A DNA stretch of 64,000 nucleotides from Agrilactobacillus composti DSM 18527 = JCM 14202. Its GTDB lineage: Bacteria > Bacillota > Bacilli > Lactobacillales > Lactobacillaceae. The stretch's first letter is position 1; every line of letters starts with the position of its first letter. The stretch is taken from positions 156,144 to 220,143 of the forward strand of contig NZ_AZGA01000057.1 in NCBI RefSeq assembly GCF_001436375.1, written 5' to 3'. Both the position numbers and the translations under genes were made by a program. This document shows positions 34,528 to 42,729 of this stretch, one piece after another. The notes beneath the pieces were generated by a model, which saw nothing but the letters and a program-made list of their open reading frames with translations, ran no database searches and was not told the DNA's origin.

Positions 34528-35295
34528 TTAGGCATTTTTAAAATTCGGATTGTCTTTAAATAACTCCCAGGTTTGTTGGGTGGTGGCCAGGTTGTGGGCT
34601 TTGGTGGCCCGGAGCTGGTCCCAAGACGTACCATAGGTGATTTCCGGCAGGTCTTGGGTCAATTGGTCCAAGACAGCTGCGATAAATTCGGACAGGTCCA
34701 CCCCATAAGTGTGGGCCCCTGAACCCCCTAAGTCGGTGTTCACGGCCGGGGGCAGGATTTCAAAGACCTTGGTGGGCGTGTCTTGTAACTGTAGTCGCAG
34801 TGCCTGGGTAAAGCCATGGACCCCGGTTTTGGCCGCGGTGTATAGGGGTACCCAGGCCCCAGGATTGGTCACCAGCCCTGAGGACACGTTGATAATGGCG
34901 CCCTTTGGCTGTTGGGTGATCAGCGGCAGTAGCAACATGGTCAAGTGCAATTGGGCCTCAAAATTAATGGCCAATTCCTGGTGATACCAATCCCAGTCAT
35001 GTTTTAGATTTAACAAGTTGATCCAGCGCTGAATACCAGCGTTATTGATCAAAATATCGATGTCTTTGAAATCAGTCTGAACCCAGTCCTTTAAGGCGAC
35101 CCGCTGAGCGGCTGAACTTAAGTCGGTGAGGTGAGTTTGTAGTTGGGGACTTTTGACTTGGGCAGCTTTAATGTTCTCCGGGCTGTAATCCACGGCTAAT
35201 ACGGTGTTGCCCCGGGCCAGTAGCGCTTGGGCCAACGCTAACCCAATGCCGGTGGTGCCTCCCGTGATTAAAATATGATGTCCAGTTAATTCCAT
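34528..35295 (-). CDS. Short-chain dehydrogenase/reductase (DltE-like)
   Basis: 255 aa from the ATG at 35295 (GGAGTGG upstream). Cofactor motif TGGTTGIGLALAQALLARG, NNAG in ILINNAGIQRW, catalytic S and YxxxK in NVSSGLVTNPG then PLYTAAKTGVHG. Best resembles the DltE-type SDRs of Firmicutes. Cytosolic, NAD(P)-dependent, substrate unknown. Divergent from the NmrA-like gene across a shared promoter region with a palindrome. Confidence 0.9.
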   Translation of the reverse strand: MELTGHHILITGGTTGIGLALAQALLARGNTVLAVDYSPENIKAAQVKSPQLQTHLTDLSSAAQRVALKDWVQTDFKDIDILINNAGIQRWINLLNLKHDWDWYHQELAINFEAQLHLTMLLLPLITQQPKGAIINVSSGLVTNPGAWVPLYTAAKTGVHGFTQALRLQLQDTPTKVFEILPPAVNTDLGGSGAHTYGVDLSEFIAAVLDQLTQDLPEITYGTSWDQLRATKAHNLATTQQTWELFKDNPNFKNA

Positions 35296-35384
35296 GACGA
35301 TCCACTCCAATTCTGTTTTATTTAGTGACCAGCCATTGTGTCTTAATAGCTGTTTGCCTCCGCAGTATAGCATAAATTAGCCAT

Positions 35385-35408
35385 AATTACATGCAATTGC
35401 ATTTAATT
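35385..35408. promoter_or_regulatory. 24-bp near-perfect palindrome, candidate MarR-type operator
   Basis: AATTACATGCAATTGCATTTAATT: one mismatch in 12 pairs, with a perfect core ATGCAATTGCAT (35391-35402). It sits between the divergent SDR and NmrA-like genes, so one repressor could control both. A TTGCAT -35-like box inside it is followed after 17 bp by TTACAA. Confidence 0.65.
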
Positions 35409-35449
35409 TGTGAATTATGTTACAATTCAGCTAAAGGAGCGTGATTTTT

Positions 35450-36298
35450 ATGTTTTTAGTTACTTCAGCCGCCGGCCATACCGGCACCATCATCACCCAA
35501 GCCTTGGTCAACGCGGGCTATGACGTCTTAGCCACCGACATCAACCCTCGAGTTAAGGATTTGCCTGGCATCAAAGCCGCCAAAGTTGGCGATTTAACGA
35601 ATCTCGACTTTTTAAAAGACTTGTTAACCGATGTGGACCAAATTGCGTATATTCCCCCGTTGTTCTCCCCAGAAGAAGCTTTGATCGGCCAAACGTTGGT
35701 GGACCTGGCCATTGCTAACCACGTGCAGCAGTTTATTTTTATCTCCGTCACCCATCCGATTTTGCATACTTTGTTGCAACATGTGGCCAAACGGGATGTG
35801 GAGGAACATTTGATTTATCAGGGGATGGCCCACAGCCTGACTTATACGATTTTGCAACCTATGCACTATATGCATAATTTCAACCCTAAGCAGGTGCAAC
35901 AAGACCTGACTTATGGTATTTTCTATGACATTCATGCCAAGGTGGCCTATGTGGACCCGGAAGATGTGGCAGCCGTGGTGGTCAAAGTCGCCCAAAAGCC
36001 CGCCTTTCATGACAAAGCTACCTATGAATTGGTGGGCACCCAAGCTTATTCACCGGTAGAATTAGTGGCCCAGTTCAACGCCCTGACCGGGTTACAGGCG
36101 CAGGCCAAATATGTCCCGGTGACCCAATTTTTGGACCAGATCCAGGCCACTGACCTGTACTTTCGGGCCGGTTTTCAACAGTTGGCTGACAGTTACAGCC
36201 GTTGGGGCTTGGACGGCAATCCCAATGTCCTGCGGTATTTGTTAGGCCGGGAGCCCACAAGCTTTACCGCTTATCTGAAACGGGAATTGCAGAGTTAA
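35450..36298 (+). CDS. NmrA-like NAD(P)H-binding protein
   Basis: 282 aa; start ATG at 35450 with AAAGGAGCG. MFLVTSAAGHTGTIITQALVNAG is an atypical-SDR Rossmann motif (the usual GATG is SAAG). Then LQPMHYMHNF and YVDPEDVAAVVV are segments shared with NmrA/HSCARG and quinone-oxidoreductase-2-like proteins. It probably senses or uses NAD(P)H; a true enzyme activity is uncertain. Confidence 0.85.
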   Translation: MFLVTSAAGHTGTIITQALVNAGYDVLATDINPRVKDLPGIKAAKVGDLTNLDFLKDLLTDVDQIAYIPPLFSPEEALIGQTLVDLAIANHVQQFIFISVTHPILHTLLQHVAKRDVEEHLIYQGMAHSLTYTILQPMHYMHNFNPKQVQQDLTYGIFYDIHAKVAYVDPEDVAAVVVKVAQKPAFHDKATYELVGTQAYSPVELVAQFNALTGLQAQAKYVPVTQFLDQIQATDLYFRAGFQQLADSYSRWGLDGNPNVLRYLLGREPTSFTAYLKRELQS

Positions 36299-36318
36299 TC
36301 GACAACACACCAAATTTA

Positions 36319-36348
36319 TTGCTATTTTATATGGATTTCGGATATACT
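36319..36348 (+). promoter_or_regulatory. Promoter of the small-protein/AbrB-like pair
   Basis: -35 TTGCTA (36319-36324), 18-bp spacer, -10 TATACT (36343-36348), with the ATG of a 32-aa peptide 48 bases downstream. Confidence 0.7.
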
Positions 36349-36395
36349 GCATGCATAAGAACGAACTATCAACGAGGAAGAAGGTCCTATCCTAA

Positions 36396-36494
36396 ATGAA
36401 ACCTGAAACTTCTAGTGTTGAAGAACAAATAAAGCAAGCTGAGACCATGATTGCAGAATATATGACGGTCATGAAGTATTTGGCGGATAAGTAG
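36396..36494 (+). CDS. Small helical peptide, 32 aa
   Basis: MKPETSSVEEQIKQAETMIA then EYMTVMKYLADK. GAGGAAGAAGG lies upstream but its spacing is long. The sequence is amphipathic and regular enough to be coding. It precedes the AbrB-like gene by 87 bp. It does not look like a toxin or pheromone. Real gene status uncertain. Confidence 0.45.
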   Translation: MKPETSSVEEQIKQAETMIAEYMTVMKYLADK

Positions 36495-36581
36495 TATATA
36501 GTATTCAGTCATTACCCATCGAGATTTGCCGGTATCTTTTCCAGATTAGATAGGTTATAACTATAATTGAGGTGAATTGTG

Positions 36582-36800
36582 ATGACTAACACAGAATCTA
36601 CCAAAACAGTCGGCCAAATTGGGGCTGACTTGTACGTCCCCTTGCCAGAAGAGCTGGTCAAGAAATTGCACATCAAAAAGGGCTCAGCTTTGCTGGTTAG
36701 AGAAGATGACGGCACCATTGTCTTAGAACCGCTATCGGCTACCCAACAGCGGCAACAACAAGTGTCGTCCATCATTGACAAATTTATGGCTGAGGAATAA
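36582..36800 (+). CDS. AbrB/MazE-type swapped-hairpin DNA-binding protein
   Basis: 72 aa. The core VGQIGADLYVPLPEELVKKL then HIKKGSALLVREDDGTIVLEP is a SpoVT-AbrB fold typical of MazE antitoxins; a short helical C-terminus (SSIIDKFMAEE) fits a toxin-binding tail. GAGGTG precedes the ATG. No toxin gene follows; a terminator comes straight after. It may be an orphan antitoxin or a stand-alone regulator. Confidence 0.8.
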   Translation: MTNTESTKTVGQIGADLYVPLPEELVKKLHIKKGSALLVREDDGTIVLEPLSATQQRQQQVSSIIDKFMAEE

Positions 36801-36810
36801 AACCCAAACT

Positions 36811-36881
36811 AAAAACGCTCTAAGCTGGCTCTCAAGACCTGATGTAGGTTTGGGGATGGCCATCGCTTAGGGCGTTTTTTT
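36811..36881 (+). terminator. Terminator after the AbrB-like gene
   Basis: AAAAACGCTCTAAGC pairs with GCTTAGGGCGTTTTTTT across a ~40-base loop. Confidence 0.75.
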
Positions 36882-36903
36882 AATATATAATTCTATATCC
36901 GGA

Positions 36904-37701
36904 TTATTCAGTCGGTGCTGTAGTGGTCTCGGGATTTTCCGGTGTGGTCTCGGTTGTGGCTGTTTCTGGGGTCACTAGTTTCACATAGAAATTAGCCAGG
37001 GTCATATGCAGGTAAGGTTGGACCCAGATGGCGGCTAAGCCAGCCGTTAAGCCCACGATTAAATACCAGCCAATAAAACTCAAGTAAATGACGAATAACT
37101 CCCATTTGTGCCCCTTCATCAAGACCCGACTCCGGGTAATGGCCTCGGAATAGGTAATTTGTTGGTCATTATCCACGGCATCCCGATAAACATAGGCTGA
37201 CTGGGAATAAGCCAAACTCTTAACGATGCCTGGTACGATCAACAACAAAGTCCAAAGGGCCGTGTAAATCGTGGTCAAAATATTGATCAGCACTGTGCCG
37301 ATGAAATATTCCCCCCGGGTAAAAATCTTAAAGGCGGCCCGGAATGGTTGGCCACTGACTTGTTTTTGCCGCAGAGCATCAATCAAGATAAAGGTGGCAC
37401 TGACGGTGGCAATGGTCAGCACAATACCCGGAATCGTATTGGTTAGAAACCCAAAAGGATTCCCCATAAAGGCTGCGCCACCGCCCCGGAAGTGATTGCC
37501 GCCATAATACCCGTGGCGGTAACCATAACCCCCAAAGCCCCGACCAAACCAAGTGTTAAATAACAGCTGATACTGGATAAATCTCATCACCAGCCAGCTC
37601 AGGATTTCGATGACAAAAAACGGAATAAATAAAATCAAGAAATAACCATAATGCTTATTGAGCAGCTGTCTTGCCTCTGCTTTTAGACTTTGCCTCGACA
37701 T
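36904..37701 (-). CDS. DUF975-family integral membrane protein
   Basis: 265 aa with five or six membrane helices. LKAEARQLLNKHYGYFLILF is the DUF975 start; a later TLLLIVPGIVKSLAYSQSAY, VYRDAVDNDQQITYSEAIT and SRVLMKGHKWELFVIYLSFI are diagnostic family segments. A Gly/Tyr/Arg/His-rich loop (WFGRGFGGYGYRHGYYGGNHF) is inserted between helices 1 and 2. The C-terminal tail is Thr/Glu/Pro-rich. Function unknown. Confidence 0.88.
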   Translation of the reverse strand: MSRQSLKAEARQLLNKHYGYFLILFIPFFVIEILSWLVMRFIQYQLLFNTWFGRGFGGYGYRHGYYGGNHFRGGGAAFMGNPFGFLTNTIPGIVLTIATVSATFILIDALRQKQVSGQPFRAAFKIFTRGEYFIGTVLINILTTIYTALWTLLLIVPGIVKSLAYSQSAYVYRDAVDNDQQITYSEAITRSRVLMKGHKWELFVIYLSFIGWYLIVGLTAGLAAIWVQPYLHMTLANFYVKLVTPETATTETTPENPETTTAPTE

Positions 37702-37844
37702 GCGAATTCCCCCATTCTTTTGAATTCACGTCTATTGTAATACACTTTGGACCAATTAGATATTATGGTGCCTAACCGTGGTATATCCGGGATTTGATCA
37801 CCTAGGCCAGCCGTTAAGCCCGGGAGCTTTCCCCCAGTCTGGCC

Positions 37845-38189
37845 TTAAAAGACAATGAGGCTGAAGAATCGAAGCGAGACCACGGCCACGGCAACGACTA
37901 AACCAATCATCAACAATTTGGTACCAGCATTCGTGGAGGTGAAAGGGGGAATTTGGTTATCAATGAACTTTTCCTGACACAAAAAGCTCACCACGATAAC
38001 GATCAGTGGCAGTGTGATCAAGGTTATCTTGGGCCCATAGCCGTCCACATGGCCCCCGCCACTCATGTGGGTGGGAATCGTTGCCGGCAAATTGGGATAA
38101 GCCACCAAAAAGACAATGACCTCCACCACCCCCAACAATAGGCCCACCCATCTGGTAAAACGGGTCAAGCGGTCTAACCAAACATACAT
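37845..38189 (-). CDS. DUF1648 membrane protein
   Basis: 114 aa from the ATG at 38189, chosen for AAGGTG six bases upstream; a 58-codon longer frame has no such site and would run through the promoter region. The DUF1648 signature PNLPATIPTHMSGGGHVDGY is followed by GPKITLITLPLIVIVV. This domain forms the N-terminal part of SdpI-type immunity/signalling proteins. It is divergent from the two-component system and probably functionally linked to the SdpI/DUF5808 array downstream of it. Confidence 0.85.
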   Translation of the reverse strand: MYVWLDRLTRFTRWVGLLLGVVEVIVFLVAYPNLPATIPTHMSGGGHVDGYGPKITLITLPLIVIVVSFLCQEKFIDNQIPPFTSTNAGTKLLMIGLVVAVAVVSLRFFSLIVF

Positions 38190-38373
38190 ACGCCACACCT
38201 TCTGAATTAATGCTTTATTTGTTTGAAATTTAAAGTAATTTTGATAAGTTAAATCTTTGGTTTGCCTTGCCTGAACACCTGCGCTATCCTGATAATACAA
38301 AGGATTAACTGACCGGTATCTTACAAAACGATGTTGCTGCAAAGGGAGTTGTGCCAAAATCACAAACGCTATC

Positions 38374-39666
38374 TTGCTACTACTGAATTTATTATTACAG
38401 ACAGGCGCTTTGTTGCTGATCTATCAGCAAACCAGTGGCCTCAAACTACGGCTCTGGCAACTGCTCAGCTTCATCCCTCTAGCCGGCCTAGGCCTGTGGC
38501 TGCCAGACTACGGCATCTATCTCATGGCCCTAGTGCTATTTTATTTGTATGGGCTCCCGGCCTTTAAGGACCGGCAATACCTGGCGCTGTTCTTTAGCCT
38601 GTACACGGTGTCCTTCTTTTCTCTGATTGGCAATATTTTAGATTCCTTAGCGGCGCTGGCGCCAATTTACAATATCCTGGAATTTATTATTATTCCCGTG
38701 CCAGTGTTATTAAACCTAGTCTTCTTAAAAGTGGCCAACCCTAACTTCCGCTTGTTGCACGCCGCTTACGAGCTCCCGGTGAAAGCCATGTTGCAAGTCA
38801 TCAACAGCGTGTTAGCCCTGTTACTGGTGGCAGAATTTAGCAGTTACTTCCTACAAGCTTTAGACCGGGATTTCAGCGCCCTGCGCTACGTGATCTCCGG
38901 GATATTTTTCGCCGTCATGGCCCTGTTATTGCTTTATATCACGATGAAGATCCGCTTGATGCAAGCCGACCAAATCAAGGAATTGCGCCGGGCCCAATTG
39001 GCCCAGCTCACCACCTATACCCAGCAAATCGAAGGCATGTATAACGAAATCCACGAAGTCCGCCACGACCTGGGCAACGTGTTGGTCAGTCTGCAGGACA
39101 GCATCGCTAACCAAGACCTGCCGGCCATCACCCAAATTTACAACAACGTCATCGCCAAATACGGTCAGCCCCTGCAAAACAGTAAGTTCAATTTGACCCA
39201 TTTAAGCAATCTGAAAATTCCAGCCTTAAAAAGTTTACTGTCGGCCAAAATCATTAGCGCCCTGGGTTTAAATATCGCCACTAGCGTTGAAATCGAGGCC
39301 CCGGTGGTGGACTGTTACGTGGAGCTGGTGGACTATTTGCGCATCTTATCCATCTTCTTGGATAACGCCATCGAGGCCAATGCCAGCGTGGCTGACCCCC
39401 AGTTGAACATTGCCTTTATCGCCTATGACCAGCCCCAGCAGTTGGTGGTTATTATCGACAACACCACCGACCAAACTGACTTGAATATCAATCAGATCTT
39501 CAAACCCAAAGTATCCACGAAAACCGGCGACCACGGCTTAGGGCTGGCCATTGTGAAAGAACTCCTGGACCGCCATCCCAATTTAATGCTGCAGACAACC
39601 TGCCAAGATGGCCGCTTTCGCCAAGTCCTCACTTCAACGCCTTTAGGAGGGATACCCAGCCTATGA
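38374..39666 (+). CDS. HPK10-type histidine kinase (AgrC/ComD/PlnB-like)
   Basis: About 430 aa. Six or seven N-terminal membrane helices form a peptide-sensor-type domain. A coiled linker carries the H-box HEVRHDLGNVLVSL (H near residue 229). The GHKL ATPase has the N-box LSIFLDNAIEANAS and G-box KTGDHGLGLAIVKEL. Such kinases sense peptides or envelope signals. The start is unclear: the TTG at 38374 lacks a site, while AAAGGGAG at 38341-38348 would fit an in-frame ATC at 38359. The stop overlaps the regulator start (ATGA). Confidence 0.9.
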   Translation: MLLLNLLLQTGALLLIYQQTSGLKLRLWQLLSFIPLAGLGLWLPDYGIYLMALVLFYLYGLPAFKDRQYLALFFSLYTVSFFSLIGNILDSLAALAPIYNILEFIIIPVPVLLNLVFLKVANPNFRLLHAAYELPVKAMLQVINSVLALLLVAEFSSYFLQALDRDFSALRYVISGIFFAVMALLLLYITMKIRLMQADQIKELRRAQLAQLTTYTQQIEGMYNEIHEVRHDLGNVLVSLQDSIANQDLPAITQIYNNVIAKYGQPLQNSKFNLTHLSNLKIPALKSLLSAKIISALGLNIATSVEIEAPVVDCYVELVDYLRILSIFLDNAIEANASVADPQLNIAFIAYDQPQQLVVIIDNTTDQTDLNINQIFKPKVSTKTGDHGLGLAIVKELLDRHPNLMLQTTCQDGRFRQVLTSTPLGGIPSL

Positions 39667-40400
39667 ATATTTTTATCTTAGAGGATGATATCCTCCAGCA
39701 ACAAAAACTAAAACGCCTATTAGACCAGTTTGTTGCGGACTTAAAAGCCACCAAAGTGCAAATCAAGACCAGCGACCGGCCGCAACGGCTATTGGCGCAG
39801 ATGGCTACTGCCCCTATCAATAATTTATACTTTTTAGACATTACCATCGGGGCCCAAAAGAAAGCGGGCTTGGAACTGGCGGAACAGATTCGCCAACTAG
39901 ACCCCTATGGCACCATTAGTTTTGTCACCACTTATTCGGAATTCCTACCCCTGACCTATGATTATAAGGTAGCGGCGTTACATTTCATCCCCAAAGACGA
40001 CCCGCAAAAGTACCACGACCAAGTTTTAGACAGCTTAAAAACAGCTTTAGCCCACCAACAGCTCCCCTTGGCCGATGACACTTTTAGTTTGAAGAACAAC
40101 TACACTAACCTTCAGGTGCCTTATGAGGAGATTCTTTATTTTGAGACCACTGGCTTGAATCACAAGGTCAATTTGGTCATGCGCCACAAGCGCTGCGAGT
40201 TCTTTGGGTCTTTGAAGGCAATTGCTGCAATGGATCCGCGGCTATTTCGCTGCCATCAGTCCTTTGTGATCAACCTGGAAAATGTCACGGCCTTGGATCA
40301 TCATGAACGGCTGGTTTATTTTGGGGCTGATACTTATTGTCTAGTGGCCCGTAATAAGATTCGGGAGTTGCAGCAGCGCTTAGGAGCCTTGCATGGCTAA
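39663..40400 (+). CDS. LytTR-family response regulator
   Basis: 245 aa. Receiver domain: MNIFILEDDILQQQ acidic pocket, phosphoacceptor D in LYFLDITIG (about residue 59), T/S in SFVTTYS and K in FIPKDD. LytTR DNA-binding domain from residue about 138: VPYEEILYFETTGLNHKV, FRCHQSFVINLENV. These regulators bind pairs of ~9-bp direct repeats with 21-22 bp phase, and such pairs are present at 43361-43392 and 44297-44328. Coupled to the kinase by a 4-base overlap. Convergent with the membrane-protein array. Confidence 0.93.
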   Translation: MNIFILEDDILQQQKLKRLLDQFVADLKATKVQIKTSDRPQRLLAQMATAPINNLYFLDITIGAQKKAGLELAEQIRQLDPYGTISFVTTYSEFLPLTYDYKVAALHFIPKDDPQKYHDQVLDSLKTALAHQQLPLADDTFSLKNNYTNLQVPYEEILYFETTGLNHKVNLVMRHKRCEFFGSLKAIAAMDPRLFRCHQSFVINLENVTALDHHERLVYFGADTYCLVARNKIRELQQRLGALHG

Positions 40401-40814
40401 CTAAGGGGCGAATATCGTATAGATCAAAAAGAGGGCAATAACGCCATAAATCAGTAATCCCCAGGGATTGCGGGGATTAATGGTGGACCCAATCCCGTAT
40501 CTTCTAGGGATAAGGAATTGCTTGCCCACATCTGGCCTAGGGGGAATTTTCAAGGCCACAATAATGGTGGCCGCCACCAGAAATACAAGTAACAATAAAA
40601 TGCCTACTTTTGGAACAACGCCCTGAAGCGCGGTGCGCACTGGCGGGACCAGCGCACTTACTACCACAAAAATAAGCGCTAATAAGCTGATACCCCCAAG
40701 TATATCGCGATAAATTTGATGTTTCCTGGCGGCTCGCTGCGCAAGTTCAATGGCACGTTTTTGAGCAGCTTGTTGTTTTTGAAAGGCTGATTTACGTTTA
40801 TTAATATTTTTCAT
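40401..40814 (-). CDS. DUF5808-like membrane protein, array member 1
   Basis: 137 aa. A basic coiled N-terminus (NKRKSAFQKQQAAQKRAIEL) is followed by two membrane helices, the family motif LIPRRYGIGSTINPRNPWGL and a last helix. The P..YGIG..[IV]NP.NP.G pattern matches the DUF5808 domain that often accompanies SdpI/DUF1648 proteins. Its N-terminus is nearly repeated in the next gene (FQKQQAAQ, YQIYRDILG), showing recent duplication. Function unknown; immunity or envelope protection is an inference. Confidence 0.78.
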   Translation of the reverse strand: MKNINKRKSAFQKQQAAQKRAIELAQRAARKHQIYRDILGGISLLALIFVVVSALVPPVRTALQGVVPKVGILLLLVFLVAATIIVALKIPPRPDVGKQFLIPRRYGIGSTINPRNPWGLLIYGVIALFLIYTIFAP

Positions 40815-40834
40815 AATACTGCCTCAATTTTGGT

Positions 40835-41257
40835 TTACAACCAAAAAACACTTACCAAGAACAAGATAGCTATTAAGACATAAAATAAGATACCCAGGGG
40901 ATTATGGGGATTCACCGTTAGCCCAATCCCATAGGCTTTGGGTACAAAAAGTTTGTTTTGGGCCCGGGCCGTATCAAATTGATGGGGCATGCGCTTTTCT
41001 ATATAAATAACAATTCCCACAATAATTAGGAGTACTGCCAAGATGATCAGCTGCACCACCGGACCAGCGGCGGCTGCGCGCCAAGATGGGACAAAGAGCG
41101 ATATCCCAATGAAAGCCAGCATCAAAAAGCTGATAGTCCCTAAGATATCTCGATAAATTTGATATCTTTTCGCGCGGCGCTTTTCGGCTGCATTCGTCTT
41201 CTGTTGGGCAGCTTGTTGCTTTTGAAAATTAGCCTTTTGCTTCTTTGCGTTTTTCAT
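40835..41257 (-). CDS. DUF5808-like membrane protein, array member 2
   Basis: 140 aa: basic N-terminus KKQKANFQKQQAAQQKTNA, RYQIYRDILGTISFLML, then two membrane segments and LFVPKAYGIGLTVNPHNPLG. The closest paralogue is array member 1, 20 bp downstream. GAGGAAAATAAG precedes the ATG. The array members share topology: soluble basic start, two helices, conserved loop, one helix. Confidence 0.78.
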   Translation of the reverse strand: MKNAKKQKANFQKQQAAQQKTNAAEKRRAKRYQIYRDILGTISFLMLAFIGISLFVPSWRAAAAGPVVQLIILAVLLIIVGIVIYIEKRMPHQFDTARAQNKLFVPKAYGIGLTVNPHNPLGILFYVLIAILFLVSVFWL

Positions 41258-41299
41258 CTTATTTTCCTCGGTTACTTTCTTTATAATAATCGCACTGCA

Positions 41300-41698
41300 T
41301 TAATAAAAAAACAGCGCATAAATGGCACAGCCAATGGTGAAGATATACAAGAACATCCCCCAAGGATTTCTAGGATTGACATCTTTAAAGGCATAGCCAT
41401 AGCGTCTGGTAACAAAAAGCTTGCCCTGGAGACGGTCAGGGTCATAATCCACCGGTGTTTGCAGTTCTAAAATAACATTTAGCGCTAATATCAGTATATA
41501 AAAGATTAACACGGCAATCTGCCCCAGCCGGCCGCTAAGTGTTTGTTGTAGCACTGGCACAAAAGGCTTCAGCAAAATGACAGCTAATACCACTAAACTT
41601 ATGGGCCCAATGACAATGCGAAAGACCTGGTATTTCTCCGCCTTTTGGGTGGATTTAGAATCTTTTGGTGCTTTGGGTTGGTTATTTTCGTGCCGCAT
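41300..41698 (-). CDS. DUF5808-like membrane protein, array member 3
   Basis: 132 aa from the ATG at 41698 (AGAGGG upstream). KYQVFRIVIGPISLVVLAVI and LFVTRRYGYAFKDVNPRNPW then GMFLYIF carry the family motif; the glycine pattern is slightly altered (GYAFKDVNP). Between genes, no hairpin terminator separates it from member 2, so co-transcription is likely. Confidence 0.75.
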   Translation of the reverse strand: MRHENNQPKAPKDSKSTQKAEKYQVFRIVIGPISLVVLAVILLKPFVPVLQQTLSGRLGQIAVLIFYILILALNVILELQTPVDYDPDRLQGKLFVTRRYGYAFKDVNPRNPWGMFLYIFTIGCAIYALFFY

Positions 41699-41721
41699 AA
41701 TCATCCCTCTTTTCAGCCACT

Positions 41722-41756
41722 AAAGCACGCAACCTATCCAGTTGCGTGCTTTAGTT
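41722..41756 (-). terminator. Strong hairpin within the array
   Basis: A perfect 12-bp stem AAAGCACGCAAC/GTTGCGTGCTTT with a 7-base loop right after the 41755 stop codon. The following T-run is short, so it may be a partial terminator or processing site. Confidence 0.6.
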
Positions 41757-42267
41757 ATTTGGCGAGCAATTGCATGATTGGTTGAATGGAAGCTAGGACT
41801 AAGATCACGATGGCAAATATCCCGTAGGCACCGCGACGTTTGCCAAAAACACTGTAGCTTAATAGTAATTGAATGATGACCCCGCCGTAATAGACTGCCA
41901 TGGTAGCCACCGCTGGCACGGCATTATGGGTAAAGTACGTGAATACCAAGGTCAAGGTGGTGACGAATAAACAATTCACATAATAGTACATGGCTAACTG
42001 GGTCTTAGGCGCTGGCGCCACCAGGCCTTCTTTATTGGCGGAAATTCCGGTGATAATCAGGTAGAGCGCCACTGGGATCAGCGCGGACAGCACGGTGGTC
42101 ACCAAGTAGCCGATGACGGCGGTGATGAACACCAGGCTTTCTTTACCAGCGATGGCCGCCGCGGTTTTAGCGGCTGGGAACGTGTAGACCTGCCAGTAAC
42201 ATAACAGCAGGGCTTCCAACAAGACCCCGACAAATAAAGCGGCTAGTTTGACAATTGGCTTCTTCAT
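41755..42267 (-). CDS. Five-helix membrane protein, paralogue of 10453-10959
   Basis: 170 aa, starting MKKPIVKLAALFVGVLLEAL. The block YYYVNCLFVTTLTLVFTYF then THNAVPAVATMAVYYGG is nearly the same as in the protein at 10453-10959. It lacks the DUF5808 loop, so it is a different partner within the array. Function unknown. Confidence 0.75.
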   Translation of the reverse strand: MKKPIVKLAALFVGVLLEALLLCYWQVYTFPAAKTAAAIAGKESLVFITAVIGYLVTTVLSALIPVALYLIITGISANKEGLVAPAPKTQLAMYYYVNCLFVTTLTLVFTYFTHNAVPAVATMAVYYGGVIIQLLLSYSVFGKRRGAYGIFAIVILVLASIQPIMQLLAK

Positions 42268-42306
42268 GATAAATTACCTCCCTTTTGAGTGTGTGACAAC
42301 GTGTGT

Positions 42307-42678
42307 TTAAGCCGGTGTTACAATCATCTTGATCAACAAAATTACAACAACGACAATGATGCCAAACCAAATGGCTTTGCCGGCTGGATGGTAGGGATTA
42401 ATGGACAACCCATATCCAAAGGCTTTGGGAATCAGCAGTGGTTTGTGGCGCAACTCGGCTTTGTCGTAATAGCTTTGCAACACCTTCAAACTGAGGATCA
42501 GCACTGGAATAGTCATGGCTACACTGAAAATGCCGATGATCTTAGCCAGCTTGGCATCGCCGCTCACCATAGGCAAAAATAAAATTGGTGCCAGAGCAAT
42601 GACTAAAAATACCATTGTTAGAGTGACATATAGCTTCCGGTTTCGATTTTGTTTTGGCGCGTTATTTTGCCGCATCAT
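42307..42678 (-). CDS. DUF5808-like membrane protein, array member 4
   Basis: About 123 aa. RKLYVTLTMVFLVIALAPIL and the motif LLIPKAFGYGLSINPYHPAG place it in the family. Two adjacent ATGs (42678, 42675) are possible starts with AAAGG nearby. One C-terminal helix follows the motif. Confidence 0.75.
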   Translation of the reverse strand: MMRQNNAPKQNRNRKLYVTLTMVFLVIALAPILFLPMVSGDAKLAKIIGIFSVAMTIPVLILSLKVLQSYYDKAELRHKPLLIPKAFGYGLSINPYHPAGKAIWFGIIVVVVILLIKMIVTPA

Positions 42679-42729
42679 TGACAACCTTCTTTCCTTTAGA
42701 AGTGGTTACTTTGCAGAACAGCTTTTGAC

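Noticed and set aside
38264-38300. CCTGAAC and CCTGATA motifs before the kinase considered as a LytTR pair
   Set aside because: They are 18 bp apart, not 21, and match poorly.
37845-38363. 172-residue version of the DUF1648 protein
   Set aside because: The first 58 codons lack a ribosome site and run across the divergent promoter region; the ATG at 38189 has AAGGTG.
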